From the NCBI RefSeq assembly GCF_000292345.1, contig NZ_ALOU01000066.1, positions 28,539 through 92,538 of the forward strand: a stretch of DNA of 64,000 nucleotides. The letters run 5' to 3'. This document shows positions 46,780 through 55,697 of the stretch, piece after piece (positions within the stretch are counted from its first letter, which is position 1; every line of letters begins with the position of its first letter). A model generated the notes under the pieces. That model had not been told where the DNA came from. It saw only the letters and a list, made by a program, of their open reading frames with translations, and did no database searches. The stretch comes from Cupriavidus sp. BIS7. GTDB lineage: Bacteria; Pseudomonadota; Gammaproteobacteria; Burkholderiales; Burkholderiaceae. Position numbers and translations under genes: made by a program.

Positions 46780-48197
46780 ATGGCTGGACGGACGCTATAC
46801 CAGAAGCTTGTGGATTCGCACACGGTTGTCACGCTCGACGCCGACAACGTGCTGCTGTACGCGGATCTGCACATCATGAACGAGTACACCAGCCCGCAAG
46901 CGTTTGCGGGGCTGGCCGAGCACGGCCGCAAGGTTGCCGCGCCGGGCCAGAACCTGGCGGTGGTCGATCACATCATCCCAACCCATGCCGAATCGCCGCG
47001 TGTGATCCAGGACCCGGCCTCGGCCCTGCAGGCGCGCAACCTGAAGCGCACTGCGACCTGCACGGCATTCCGCTGTTCGATACCAACGATCCGCTGCAGG
47101 GCATCGAGCATGTGATCGCACCCGAGCACGGCATGATCCGGCCCGGCATGGTGGTGCTTTGCGGCGACAGCCATACCACCACCTATGGGGCGTTTGGCGC
47201 GCTCGGTTTCGGCATCGGCACCTCGGAAGTCGAGCACGTGCTGGCCACGCAGACGCTGGTCTACCGGCTGGCGCGCGACATGCGCATCCGCGTGGACGGC
47301 GTGCTGCCCACCGGCACGACGTCGAAGGACCTGGTCCTCCACATCATTGCGCGCATCGGCGCGCAGGGTGCGCGTGGCTATGTGGTTGAGTTCACGGGCA
47401 GCGCCATCGGCGCGCTGTCGATGGAAGCGCGCATGACCCTGTGCAACATGACCGTCGAAGCGGGCGCGCGCGGGGCGTTGATCGCGCCAGATGCCACGTC
47501 GATCGGCTACGTCCTGCAGCGCGCACAAGACATCGGCCCGGAGATGGTGCCGGGCGCGCGTCAGGCGTGGGTGGCGTTGGCGTCTGACGCCGATGCCGGC
47601 TTCGATGTCGAACTGGTGTTCGATGCCTCGGCGGTGCAGCCGTTCGTCACGTGGGGCACCAGCCCCGACCAGGCGATTCCCGTCTGTGCGCTAGTGCCGC
47701 GGCCGGCCGATGCCGCTGACGCCATCGCGCGGGCATCGGGCGAACGTGCGCTCGACTACATCGGCCTGACGCCGGGCATATCGATGCTCGGTCTGCCCGT
47801 GCAGCGCGTGTTTATCGGCTCCTGCACGAATGGCCGGATCGAGGACCTGCGCGCGGTGGCCGCCGTGGTGCGGGGCCGCAAGGTGGCGCCTGGCATACGT
47901 GCGATGGTGGTGCCGGGCTCCGGTGCCGTGCGCGAGCAGGCCGAGGCCGAAGGCATCGCCGCATTGCTGGTCGATGCGGGTTTCGAGTGGCGCAAACCGG
48001 GATGTTCGATGTGCCTGGCGATGAACGACGACATGCTTGCGCCGGGCGAACGCTGCGCATCGACCACCAATCGCAATTTCGAGGGCCGGCAGGGACGTGC
48101 CGGACGCACGCATCTGATGAGCCCGGCCATGGCCGCCGCTGCGGCGGTCACCGGCTGCATTACCGACGTGCGGCAACTGGAGATCCACCATGCCTGA
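46780..48197 (+). pseudogene. LeuC-like dehydratase large subunit, frameshifted
   Basis: Aconitase-superfamily hydro-lyase large subunit (3-isopropylmalate dehydratase type). The N-terminal part MAGRTLYQKLVDSHTVVTL runs to ALQARNLKR, then a one-base loss at about 47050 (CGCACTGCG where CGCAACTGCG would give RNCDLHGIPLFDTNDPLQG) shifts the frame. The first frame ends with TGA at 47115; the rest continues in another frame from about 47051 (GTG at 47112) to 48197. All three iron-sulfur cysteines survive downstream: SCTNGR and PGCSMC. Repaired, the protein would have about 472 residues. It is either a real inactivating mutation or a sequencing error. LeuD-like and dehalogenase-like genes follow with tight spacing. 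The true substrate may not be isopropylmalate. Confidence 0.88.
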
Positions 48198-48852
48198 CAA
48201 CAAGATGATCGAGGCGATCGAGGGCATCGGCGCGCCGCTGCCGCTGCCGAACCTCGATACGGACCAGATCATGCCCAAGCAGTTCTTGCGCGGCATCGAC
48301 AAGGCGGGGCTCGACCACGGGCTGCTCTACGACATGCGCTTTGATGGCAACGGCATGCCGCGCCCGGACTTCGTGCTGAACCAGCCTGCGTGGCGCGACA
48401 CGCGCGTGCTTGTGGCCGGGCCGAATTTCGGTTGCGGCTCCAGCCGCGAGCATGCGGTATGGGGGCTGCAGCAGTACGGCATCCGCGCGGTCATTGCGCC
48501 GAGCTTTGGCGAGATCTTCTACTCGAATGCGATGAACAACCGGCTGTTGCTGGTGATGCTTCCGCAGACCGATGTCGACAAGATCATGGCCGCGGTGAGC
48601 GACCCGGCGGCGCCCGAATCCATCCGTATCGATCTGGCCGCGATGACGGTATGCGCGGGCGATGTCACGGCCGCGTTCTCGCTGTCGCCGCGCCACTTCG
48701 ACATGTTCCGGCTCGGGCTTGATGTTATCGGCATGTCGCTGACCCACGCCGATGCGATTGCCGCGTTCACGCGCCGGCATCATGCGGACAACCCCTGGCT
48801 GCGCGATGTGGCCGCGACTACCATGACACGGCTCGGCCGCATGGCTGGCTGA
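48190..48852 (+). CDS. LeuD-like dehydratase small subunit
   Basis: Small swivelling subunit of an aconitase-superfamily hydro-lyase, 220 residues. LPLPNLDTDQIMPKQFL and GPNFGCGSSREHAVWGLQ are the signature stretches, and VIAPSFGEIFYSNAMNN follows. The ATG overlaps the LeuC-like stop by eight bases. A housekeeping leuCDB operon is expected elsewhere in the chromosome, so this pair is probably a paralogue with another substrate; that is inference, since leuB and leuA are not next to it. Confidence 0.9.
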   Translation: MPDNKMIEAIEGIGAPLPLPNLDTDQIMPKQFLRGIDKAGLDHGLLYDMRFDGNGMPRPDFVLNQPAWRDTRVLVAGPNFGCGSSREHAVWGLQQYGIRAVIAPSFGEIFYSNAMNNRLLLVMLPQTDVDKIMAAVSDPAAPESIRIDLAAMTVCAGDVTAAFSLSPRHFDMFRLGLDVIGMSLTHADAIAAFTRRHHADNPWLRDVAATTMTRLGRMAG

Positions 48853-48867
48853 TTCGGGAGAGATACC

Positions 48868-49746
48868 ATGTTTGAAGGATTCGCGACGCACCGCGTTGAT
48901 CACGATGGCGTGACGATCCACGCGGTGGTCGGCGGGGAAGGGCCGCCGTTGCTGCTGTTGCATGGCCATCCGCAGACCCACGTGATCTGGCACAAGGTGG
49001 CGGGCGAGCTGGCGCGGCATTTCACAGTGGTGGCCACCGATCTGCGCGGGTATGGCGACAGCGACAAGCCAACCGGCCTGCCGGACCACAGCAACTACAG
49101 CAAGCGCACGATGGCGGCGGACCAGCTTGCGGTGATGCGCGCGCTTGGCTTCGAACGCTTCCGCGTGCTCGCGCACGACCGCGGCGCGCGCGTGGCCCAC
49201 AGGCTGGCCGTCGATCATCCACAGGCTGTCGAAAAGCTCGTGACGCTCGACATCGCGCCGACGCTGGCGATGTACGCGCAGACCAACGAGGCATTCGCGC
49301 GGGCCTACTATCACTGGTTCTTCCTGATCCGCCCGGCGCCGTTTCCGGAGACGCTGATCGAAGCCGACCCCGAGCTCTATCTGCGCCAGACCATGGGCAG
49401 CCGCAGCGCCGGCCTTGCGCCGTTCACGGAGGAGGCGCTGTCCGAGTACCTGCGCGGCCTCAGGCAGCCCGGCGCGGCGCATGGACTGTGCGAGGACTAT
49501 CGCGCCAGCGCGGGTATCGACCTTGAACACGATCGGGCAGACATCGAGGCGGGCCGCATGATCGAATGCGAGATGCTGGCGTTGTGGGGGGCCGACGGCG
49601 CGGTCGGAAAGTGTTTTCAGCCACTCGAAGAATGGCGCAAGGTAGCGCGCCGCGTTACCGGCCACGCGCTGCCATGCGGGCACTACATCGCCGAGGAAAT
49701 TCCCGAGCAACTGCTGGCCGAAGTGTTCCCGTTCCTGCGTGGATAA
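48868..49746 (+). CDS. Alpha/beta hydrolase, fluoroacetate (haloacetate) dehalogenase-like
   Basis: 292-residue alpha/beta hydrolase. All residues known for fluoroacetate dehalogenase (Rhodopseudomonas RPA1163: D110, R111, R114, H155, W156, Y219, H280) have counterparts at matching spacing: nucleophile D104 and R105/R108 in AHDRGARVAHR, H149-W150 in YYHWFF, Y211 in CEDYRAS and H272 in CGHYIAEE. The arginines bind the substrate carboxylate; His-Trp-Tyr bind the halide. HGHPQTHVIWHKVA near the N-terminus is also characteristic. It is 15 bases after the LeuD-like gene, so probably in the same operon. An epoxide hydrolase is the alternative, but those lack the second arginine and the HW-Y set. 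Confidence 0.85.
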   Translation: MFEGFATHRVDHDGVTIHAVVGGEGPPLLLLHGHPQTHVIWHKVAGELARHFTVVATDLRGYGDSDKPTGLPDHSNYSKRTMAADQLAVMRALGFERFRVLAHDRGARVAHRLAVDHPQAVEKLVTLDIAPTLAMYAQTNEAFARAYYHWFFLIRPAPFPETLIEADPELYLRQTMGSRSAGLAPFTEEALSEYLRGLRQPGAAHGLCEDYRASAGIDLEHDRADIEAGRMIECEMLALWGADGAVGKCFQPLEEWRKVARRVTGHALPCGHYIAEEIPEQLLAEVFPFLRG

Positions 49747-50011
49747 CTTCCGAACCGGCTGATTTACCAGTGTTTTTCTCCCTCTCCCGCAAGGCGGAAG
49801 AGGGACCGGGGGAGAGGGCAAGCCGTTCAACATCCCACCTCGCGCTATCTCCCCATCACACCCCGCCTCCCCGCATCTCCAAATTTTTTGATACTCATGT
49901 TTAACCTCCGCTATGCAGGGTTTCTCCTACGCTGGCATGATGGCGGCCTGGCGGTTCTCTGATGAGTCGGAAGTTGCCATGCCATGCTTGTGGCACTGGG
50001 GCGCTTACATA
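49747..50011. other. Intergenic region upstream of the PagL-like gene
   Basis: Contains one palindromic repeat copy (49778-49820) directly after the dehalogenase-like gene, then AT-richer DNA leading to the promoter at 50012. I see no credible gene in it. Confidence 0.5.
49778..49820. repeat. Palindromic repeat copy after the dehalogenase-like gene
   Basis: CCCTCTCCCGC-AAG-GCGGAAGAGGG (49781-49804) forms the hairpin core, followed by ACCGGGGGAGAGGGCAAGCCGTTCAACA, which carries the same second arm and a variant of the flank seen after thiE. Quoted pieces only; the unit spans about 45-60 bases. Confidence 0.85.
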
Positions 50012-50033
50012 CATTCATGAATGGATGTATAAT
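50012..50033 (+). promoter_or_regulatory. Promoter with overlapping palindromic operator
   Basis: CATTCATGAATG at 50012-50023 is a perfect 12-base palindrome, nested in a wider dyad ATACAT (50009-50014) / ATGTAT (50025-50030). A perfect TATAAT (50028-50033) overlaps the right arm. A repressor binding there would block RNA polymerase. The nearest gene downstream is the PagL-like one, leaving a leader of about 210 bases. Confidence 0.6.
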
Positions 50034-50256
50034 GCGCAGCAAAAATTCCCTCAGAACCACCGATCTGCTGTTAATTTTCACAATGACGTACCGTTTTATT
50101 GCAAGCTGTCTTGCCGTCTGGCTAGGAATCTGCGTTGCTGCAAGTTGGCTGGTGGAACGGCTCTGGGCCTGACCGCCCGGCGCGGAGAAGTGCCTCGGCC
50201 GGCATGGCAGTTGATGCAGTCCCATCGATGTCCGTTGCCGAGCCAATCTATCTTTC

Positions 50257-50883
50257 ATGCCCAAAAACATGAAGACGGAACAACAAGAACGCCGCATGCA
50301 TTCCGCTTCTATCTTCCGCAAACTGATTTCCCTACGTGCCCTGGTGGCCGCCGCGCTGGTGGCGGGTGCCAGTTCGGCTGCCTGTGCCGACGAACTGGTT
50401 GGTTGGGCGCACCCCGCCGTGCAGGGGGCGTTCGCGCGTGATCCCGGGCACGGCATCAACAAGTACGAGATCGCCGTCAACTTCAACACGCCGATCCAGT
50501 ATGGCAACCCCGAAGGCTGGCTGTTCAGGCTGCAGGCGGAAGCCAACCTTGGATTCTGGGATTCACGTAGCGGCACCAACCGCCAGAACCTGACCGAGTT
50601 TGGCCTGACGCCTATCTTCCGTGTGGAAAAACGCGGCGCCTACTTCGTGCCGTATCTCGAAGCTGGCGTGGGTTTGCGCCTGCTGACCCATACGTCGACG
50701 TCCGACCAGCACAACTTCAGCACCGCGTTCCAGTTCGGCGACATGGTTGGCCTGGGTGTGGGCTTCGGCAAGAACGCCGCGACTGAAGTCGGTTTCCGTT
50801 TCCAGCACATCTCCAATGCCGGGATCAAGGAACCGAACCCGGGCACCAATCTCTACACCGGTTACGTCCGCTACAGGTTCTGA
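50257..50883 (+). CDS. pagL: PagL-type lipid A 3-O-deacylase
   Basis: Outer-membrane acyloxyacyl hydrolase that removes the 3-O-acyl chain from lipid A. A signal peptide (LISLRALVAAALVAGASSAACA, cleavage near ACA-D; quoted loosely) precedes an eight-stranded barrel. The catalytic His-Ser pair and following Asn are in FRFQHISNAGIKEPN, the C-terminal PagL signature, and the protein ends in an aromatic residue (YVRYRF) as outer-membrane barrels do. Start is uncertain among ATG 50257, 50269 and 50296; the last gives the neatest signal peptide. The gene is preceded by the palindromic promoter at 50012. Confidence 0.85.
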   Translation: MPKNMKTEQQERRMHSASIFRKLISLRALVAAALVAGASSAACADELVGWAHPAVQGAFARDPGHGINKYEIAVNFNTPIQYGNPEGWLFRLQAEANLGFWDSRSGTNRQNLTEFGLTPIFRVEKRGAYFVPYLEAGVGLRLLTHTSTSDQHNFSTAFQFGDMVGLGVGFGKNAATEVGFRFQHISNAGIKEPNPGTNLYTGYVRYRF

Positions 50884-50900
50884 GCGGGCAGCATCACAAG

Positions 50901-52346
50901 CTAGGCGGCCCGGGCCATGGCGCCCCGGCCGCTGCGCACCGCGTCGAAGAACTCCCACAGTTGCGGCGCATCGCTGGTCGCCACATTGAAGCGAATCCAT
51001 GGCGAGTCTGCTTCGCCGGGCTCGAAATACGACCCCGGCGCCAGCCAGATGCCGTGCTCCAGCGCCAGTGTGGCCAACTGGTTGCCCGATAGCCTCGGCG
51101 CGTCGGTTTCCCGCAGGCGCGCCCATGTGAACATCCCGCCCTCGGGCCGCAGCAGTACCTCCAGCCCGTGCGCTTCCATTGTCTCCGTCACATGATCCTG
51201 CTGCGCGCGTAGCCGCTCGGCCAGTGCTGCCACGTGCCTGCCGTAGTGCCCGCTGGTCAGCACCGAGTACACCAGCCGCTCGGTGACTTCCGGCGAGGTC
51301 AGCCCCACGGCCATTTTCGTGCGTGTGAAGGCCTTGGCCAGATCGGGGCTGGCAGCCAGGTAGCCTACGCGCAGTGACGGCGTGATCGTCTTTGAGAAGC
51401 CGTTCACGTAGACCACCTGCGACAGGCCGTCCATTGCCGCCAGCATCGGCGAACCCGCCGGCGCCAGTTCCCGATAGATATCGTCCTCCACCACCAGCAG
51501 CCGATGTTGCTCGGCAAGCTGCAGCACGCGGAATGCATTCATGCTGGTCAGACTGGCGCCGGTCGGGTTCTGCAATACGGTGTTGACGAACAGCGCGCGT
51601 GGCGCGTGCAGGCGGATGGCGTCGTCGAGCGTGTCCGTATCGAGGCCAGCGGCCGTGCGCGGCACGCCAACGACGCGCAGGCCCGCCAGCCGCAGGATCT
51701 GCAGCAGGTTGCAGTAGCACGGTGATTCGACCAGTACTGTGTCGCCGGGCCGCAGCAGCGTACGCACCACCAGATCCAGCGCCTGCGTGGCGCCCTGGGT
51801 CAGCACCACCTGCTGCGATTGCACGGGGATGCCGTACTGGCTCAGGTGGACCGCGATGTGCTCGCGCAGCGCGCCAAAGCCATACGGATGCCCATACCCG
51901 GAGACCTGCGCCGCTGGCACGCGCGCCGCACTGCGCATTGCCTGGTGCAGGCCTTCCTCGTTGAGCCAGTCGCCGGGGAGCCAGCCCGCGCCAGCCTTGA
52001 TCGGCACTGAATGGTCGGCAAACACATCGGACAACAGCCAGGCCGCATTGAGCCCCGGCGCTTCCCAGTGTGGCGTGCGCGCTTGGCCGGCAGGGGTATG
52101 CCGGTGGGCCACCGTGTAGCCGGAGCCCGGACGCGCCGCCAGATAGCCGAGCGCGGTCAGCCGGCCATAGGCCTCGGCGACGGTGAAGGTGCTGACGTTG
52201 TGCTGCTGGGCGAAGCGGCGGACCGAGGGCAGCAAGGCGCCCGCGCGCAGCGCGCGGCGGTCGACCAGCGCGGCAATGCCGGCGACGATCTGTTCGGTCA
52301 GGGTTTCGCCGCCACGGCGGCTGCGGACTAGGTTCAGGTTGAGCAT
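50901..52346 (-). CDS. MocR-family regulator (GntR helix-turn-helix fused to aminotransferase fold)
   Basis: 481 residues: an N-terminal GntR winged helix (LTEQIVAGIAALVDRR, LPSVRRFAQQHNVSTFTVAE) joined by a linker to a type I PLP aminotransferase fold. The PLP lysine is in VNGFSKTITPSLRVGY and the cofactor aspartate region in VVEDDIYRELAP. Such proteins use PLP or a PLP-amino acid adduct as signal. ATG 52346 is chosen, giving MLNLNLVRSRRGGE; upstream in-frame sequence would lie over the regulatory region. Divergent from bauA-mmsA, so it is likely the activator of beta-alanine catabolism. Confidence 0.92.
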   Translation of the reverse strand: MLNLNLVRSRRGGETLTEQIVAGIAALVDRRALRAGALLPSVRRFAQQHNVSTFTVAEAYGRLTALGYLAARPGSGYTVAHRHTPAGQARTPHWEAPGLNAAWLLSDVFADHSVPIKAGAGWLPGDWLNEEGLHQAMRSAARVPAAQVSGYGHPYGFGALREHIAVHLSQYGIPVQSQQVVLTQGATQALDLVVRTLLRPGDTVLVESPCYCNLLQILRLAGLRVVGVPRTAAGLDTDTLDDAIRLHAPRALFVNTVLQNPTGASLTSMNAFRVLQLAEQHRLLVVEDDIYRELAPAGSPMLAAMDGLSQVVYVNGFSKTITPSLRVGYLAASPDLAKAFTRTKMAVGLTSPEVTERLVYSVLTSGHYGRHVAALAERLRAQQDHVTETMEAHGLEVLLRPEGGMFTWARLRETDAPRLSGNQLATLALEHGIWLAPGSYFEPGEADSPWIRFNVATSDAPQLWEFFDAVRSGRGAMARAA

Positions 52347-52472
52347 GCGGTGCTCGAAGATTCGAAACCTGTACAGTGTAGCGGCTGCTGCGGGATTGAT
52401 GCGTTGCAGCGTGAATCCCGCCTCCTGGCGTATCACCAGTGACTTTTTCCGTTCCGGGGTGACGCCGCAGAC

Positions 52473-52508
52473 CTGTACGGTAAGGGGTTACTAAACTGTA
52501 CGGTAAGG
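52473..52508. promoter_or_regulatory. Direct-repeat operator between the MocR gene and bauA
   Basis: CTGTACGGTAAGG occurs twice in the same orientation, at 52473-52485 and 52496-52508, 23 bases apart or about two helical turns. A related CTGTACAGTG lies at 52369-52378, near the MocR gene start. TATATT at 52526-52531 could be the bauA -10, placing the second copy next to its -35 position, as expected for an activator. Direct repeats are the usual target of MocR proteins such as GabR. Confidence 0.72.
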
Positions 52509-52622
52509 CGGCGATCTGGCGACCGTATATTCTTCATGCCAGCCCCCGCCGGTAGAGTTGCCCGATCCGTGGCTGATTGACTAATTGAGTACGGCCCCGA
52601 CCACCCGCCAACAGGAGAATGT

Positions 52623-53954
52623 ATGGACGCCGCCAAGACCGTGATTCCCGATCTCGAAGCCCTGTGGATGCCGTTTACCGCCAATCGCCAGTACAAGGCC
52701 GCACCGCGCCTGCTGGCATCGGCCAGCGGCATGTACTACACGACCCATGACGGCCGCAAGGTTCTGGACGGCTGTGCCGGCCTCTGGTGCGTGGCCGCCG
52801 GCCACGGCCGCAAGGAAATCGTCGACGCGATTGCGCAGCAGGCGGCCACGCTCGATTACGCGCCTCCGTTCCAGATGGGTCATCCGCTGGAATTCGAAGC
52901 GGCGACCAAGGTGGCATCGCTGATGCCGCAAGGGCTGGACCGCATCTTCTTCACGAACTCCGGTTCCGAGTCGGTCGATACGGCGCTGAAGATTGCGCTG
53001 GCCTATCACCGTGCGCGTGGCGAGGGCCAGCGCACGCGCATCATCGGCCGCGAGCGTGGCTATCACGGCGTTGGCTTTGGCGGCCTGGGCGTGGGCGGCA
53101 TTGGCCCGAACCGCAAGATGTGGTCGGCCAACGTGATGCCGGGCACCGACCATCTGCCGGCCACGCTGAACATTGCCGAGGCCGGGTTTTCGAAGGGCCA
53201 GCCGAAATGGGGCGCGCACCTGGCCGATGATCTCGAACGCCTGATCGCGCTGCACGATGCATCGAACATCGCCGCCGTGATCGTCGAACCGATGGCCGGG
53301 TCGGCGGGCGTACTGATTCCGCCCGTGGGCTACCTGGAGAAGCTGCGCGAGATCACCAGCAAGCACGGCATCCTGCTGATCTTCGACGAGGTGATCACCG
53401 CCTTTGGCCGCCTTGGCGCCGCCACGGCCGCCGAACGCCTGAAGGTCACGCCGGACCTGATCACGATGGCCAAGGCCATCAACAACGCCGCCGTGCCGAT
53501 GGGTGCCGTGGCGGTGCGCCGCGAGGTGCACGATGCCGTGATCAACGCCACGCCGCAGGGCGGCATCGAGCTGCCGCATGGCTACACGTATTCGGGCCAT
53601 CCGCTGGCCATGGCTGCGTGCATTGCCACGCTCGACCTGTACAAGCGCGAAAAGCTGTTCGAACGCGCGGCCGAGCTGTCGCCGAAGTTCGAATCTGCCG
53701 TGCATGCGCTGCGCGACGCGCCGCATGTGAAGGACATCCGCAACCTGGGCCTCGTGGCTGGCGTGGAACTGGAATCGCGCCCCGGCGCTCCGGGCGCGCG
53801 CGCCTCTGAAGCGTTCCTGAAATGCCTGGAGCTGGGCGTGCTGGTCCGCTACACCGGCGATATCCTGGCGTTCTCGCCGCCGCTGATCATTTCCGAGGCT
53901 GAGATCGACCAGATGTTCGACACCGTCAGGCAGGCCCTGCAGCAAGTGAAGTAA
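52623..53954 (+). CDS. bauA: Omega-amino acid (beta-alanine):pyruvate aminotransferase
   Basis: Class III PLP aminotransferase of 443 residues that moves the amino group of beta-alanine or other omega-amino acids to pyruvate, giving malonate semialdehyde. FTNSGSESVDTALKIALAYH, ERGYHGVGFGGLGVGG, FDEVITAFGRLG and the PLP-lysine segment MAKAINNAAVPMG are all present. LWMPFTANRQYKAAPR near the N-terminus is typical of this subgroup. With mmsA next door the pathway beta-alanine to acetyl-CoA is complete. Gene symbol is by homology of the pair. Confidence 0.93.
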   Translation: MDAAKTVIPDLEALWMPFTANRQYKAAPRLLASASGMYYTTHDGRKVLDGCAGLWCVAAGHGRKEIVDAIAQQAATLDYAPPFQMGHPLEFEAATKVASLMPQGLDRIFFTNSGSESVDTALKIALAYHRARGEGQRTRIIGRERGYHGVGFGGLGVGGIGPNRKMWSANVMPGTDHLPATLNIAEAGFSKGQPKWGAHLADDLERLIALHDASNIAAVIVEPMAGSAGVLIPPVGYLEKLREITSKHGILLIFDEVITAFGRLGAATAAERLKVTPDLITMAKAINNAAVPMGAVAVRREVHDAVINATPQGGIELPHGYTYSGHPLAMAACIATLDLYKREKLFERAAELSPKFESAVHALRDAPHVKDIRNLGLVAGVELESRPGAPGARASEAFLKCLELGVLVRYTGDILAFSPPLIISEAEIDQMFDTVRQALQQVK

Positions 53955-53993
53955 GCCTGCCCAACGACATAGAGAGTAGAGAGGAAAACCGCT

Positions 53994-55511
53994 GTGAACA
54001 TCGCAGAAAACCGGCAGATCGCCGAAATCCATCACTACGTCGGCGGTACCGTGCGCCATGCCGGCTCGGACCGCTTTGCCGACGTATTCAACCCCGCCAC
54101 GGGCGAGGTGGCCGCACGCGTGGCCATGGGTACCGCCGATGACGTGGCAGCCGCTGTCGCCGCCGCCAAGGCGGCATTCCCGGCGTGGGCGGAAATGCCC
54201 CCGCTGCGCCGCGCCCGCATCCTGTTCAAGTTCAAGGAGCTGCTTGACCGCCACCATGACGATCTGGCCGCGCTGATCACGCGCGAACACGGCAAGGTGT
54301 TTTCCGATGCCAAGGGCGAAGTCACGCGCGGTATCGAGGTCGTGGAGTTTGCTTGCGGCATCCCCAACCTGCTCAAGACCGACTTCACGGACAACATCGG
54401 CGGCGGCATCGACAACTGGAACCTGCGCCAGCCGCTGGGCGTGGTGGCCGGCATCACGCCGTTCAACTTCCCGGTCATGGTGCCGATGTGGATGTTCCCG
54501 GTGGCGCTGGCGTGCGGCAACACGTTCGTGCTCAAGCCGTCCGAGCGCGACCCGTCGCCAAGCCTGCTGATCGCCGACCTGCTCAAGCAGGCCGGCCTGC
54601 CCGACGGTGTGTTCAACGTAGTGCAGGGCGACAAGGTGGCTGTTGACGCGCTGCTGGTGCACCCTGACGTGCAGGCGCTGTCGTTCGTCGGCTCCACGCC
54701 GATCGCCGAATACATCTACACGGAAGGCACGAAGCACGGCAAGCGCGTGCAGGCTCTGGGCGGCGCGAAGAACCACCTCGTGGTGATGCCTGATGCCGAT
54801 CTCGACCAGGCCGTGGATGCGCTGATCGGCGCCGCTTACGGTTCCGCTGGCGAACGCTGCATGGCGATCTCGGTCGCGGTGGCCGTCGGTGACGTGGCCG
54901 ACAAGCTTGTGCCGCGCCTGGCCGAGCGCGCTGCTTCGCTGAAGATCCGCAACGGCATGGAGGCCGACGCCGAGATGGGCCCGCTGGTTACAGCCGCCCA
55001 CAAGGCCAAGGTCGAAGGCTATATCGCGAAGGGTGTCGCCGAAGGCGCGAAGCTGGTGACCGACGGCCGCGGCCACAAGGTGGATGGCCACGACAACGGT
55101 TTCTTCGTCGGCGGCACGCTGTTCGATAACGTCAAGCCGGACATGACGATCTACAAGGAAGAGATCTTCGGCCCGGTGCTTTCCGTGGTGCGCGTGCATG
55201 ACTTCGCCGAGGCAGTGGACCTGATCAACCGCCATGAGTTTGGCAACGGCGTGTCGTGCTACACGAGCGACGGCGGCATCGCGCGCGCGTTTGCCCGGCA
55301 GATCCAGATCGGCATGGTCGGCATCAACGTGCCGATTCCCGTGCCGATGGCCTGGCACTCGTTCGGCGGCTGGAAGCGCTCGCTGTTCGGCGACCACCAC
55401 GCCTACGGCGAAGAAGGCGTGCGCTTCTACACGCGCTACAAGAGCGTGATGCAGCGCTGGCCCGACAGCATCGCCAAGGGCGCGGAGTTCACGATGCCGG
55501 TAGCGAAGTAA
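53994..55511 (+). CDS. mmsA: CoA-acylating methylmalonate-semialdehyde/malonate-semialdehyde dehydrogenase
   Basis: Aldehyde dehydrogenase of 505 residues that oxidises malonate or methylmalonate semialdehyde to acetyl- or propionyl-CoA. The catalytic cysteine is in GSAGERCMAISVAV; GGAKNHLVVMPDAD, GITPFNFPVMVPMWMFP and FGGWKRSLFGD are MmsA features. Starts with GTG at 53994 behind GAGAGGAAAA, 39 bases after bauA. In context its substrate is probably malonate semialdehyde from BauA. A terminator follows. Confidence 0.95.
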   Translation: MNIAENRQIAEIHHYVGGTVRHAGSDRFADVFNPATGEVAARVAMGTADDVAAAVAAAKAAFPAWAEMPPLRRARILFKFKELLDRHHDDLAALITREHGKVFSDAKGEVTRGIEVVEFACGIPNLLKTDFTDNIGGGIDNWNLRQPLGVVAGITPFNFPVMVPMWMFPVALACGNTFVLKPSERDPSPSLLIADLLKQAGLPDGVFNVVQGDKVAVDALLVHPDVQALSFVGSTPIAEYIYTEGTKHGKRVQALGGAKNHLVVMPDADLDQAVDALIGAAYGSAGERCMAISVAVAVGDVADKLVPRLAERAASLKIRNGMEADAEMGPLVTAAHKAKVEGYIAKGVAEGAKLVTDGRGHKVDGHDNGFFVGGTLFDNVKPDMTIYKEEIFGPVLSVVRVHDFAEAVDLINRHEFGNGVSCYTSDGGIARAFARQIQIGMVGINVPIPVPMAWHSFGGWKRSLFGDHHAYGEEGVRFYTRYKSVMQRWPDSIAKGAEFTMPVAK

Positions 55512-55549
55512 GAATTTCATCCGCGCGCTGCGCGGGCAAGCTCGATCGG

Positions 55550-55577
55550 GGCGCCTCTTCGGAGGCGCCTTTTCTTT
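55550..55577 (+). terminator. Rho-independent terminator of bauA-mmsA
   Basis: GGCGCCTC (55550-55557) and GAGGCGCC (55562-55569) close on a TTCG tetraloop, followed by TTTTCTTTT. Confidence 0.95.
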
Positions 55578-55697
55578 TGCGAGTATGATCGCGCCCTTCC
55601 GCCGGCGGGACTGCCATTCAAAAGATGTGCACCCCAGGCCGCTGGCGGGTTCTGTACAACCTATATTCAATGCACGGACTATCCCCGGAGCCGCCTC

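Noticed and set aside
47045..47115. Programmed frameshift in the LeuC-like gene
   Set aside because: No slippery heptamer or following stem is visible at the junction, and LeuC genes are not known to use recoding. A one-base deletion explains it better.
50032..50172. 46-codon frame with a hydrophobic C-terminal segment (TYRFIASCLAVWLGICVAAS)
   Set aside because: It could be a small membrane protein, but the start overlaps the predicted -10 and there is no ribosome site before the inner ATG. Left out for lack of support.
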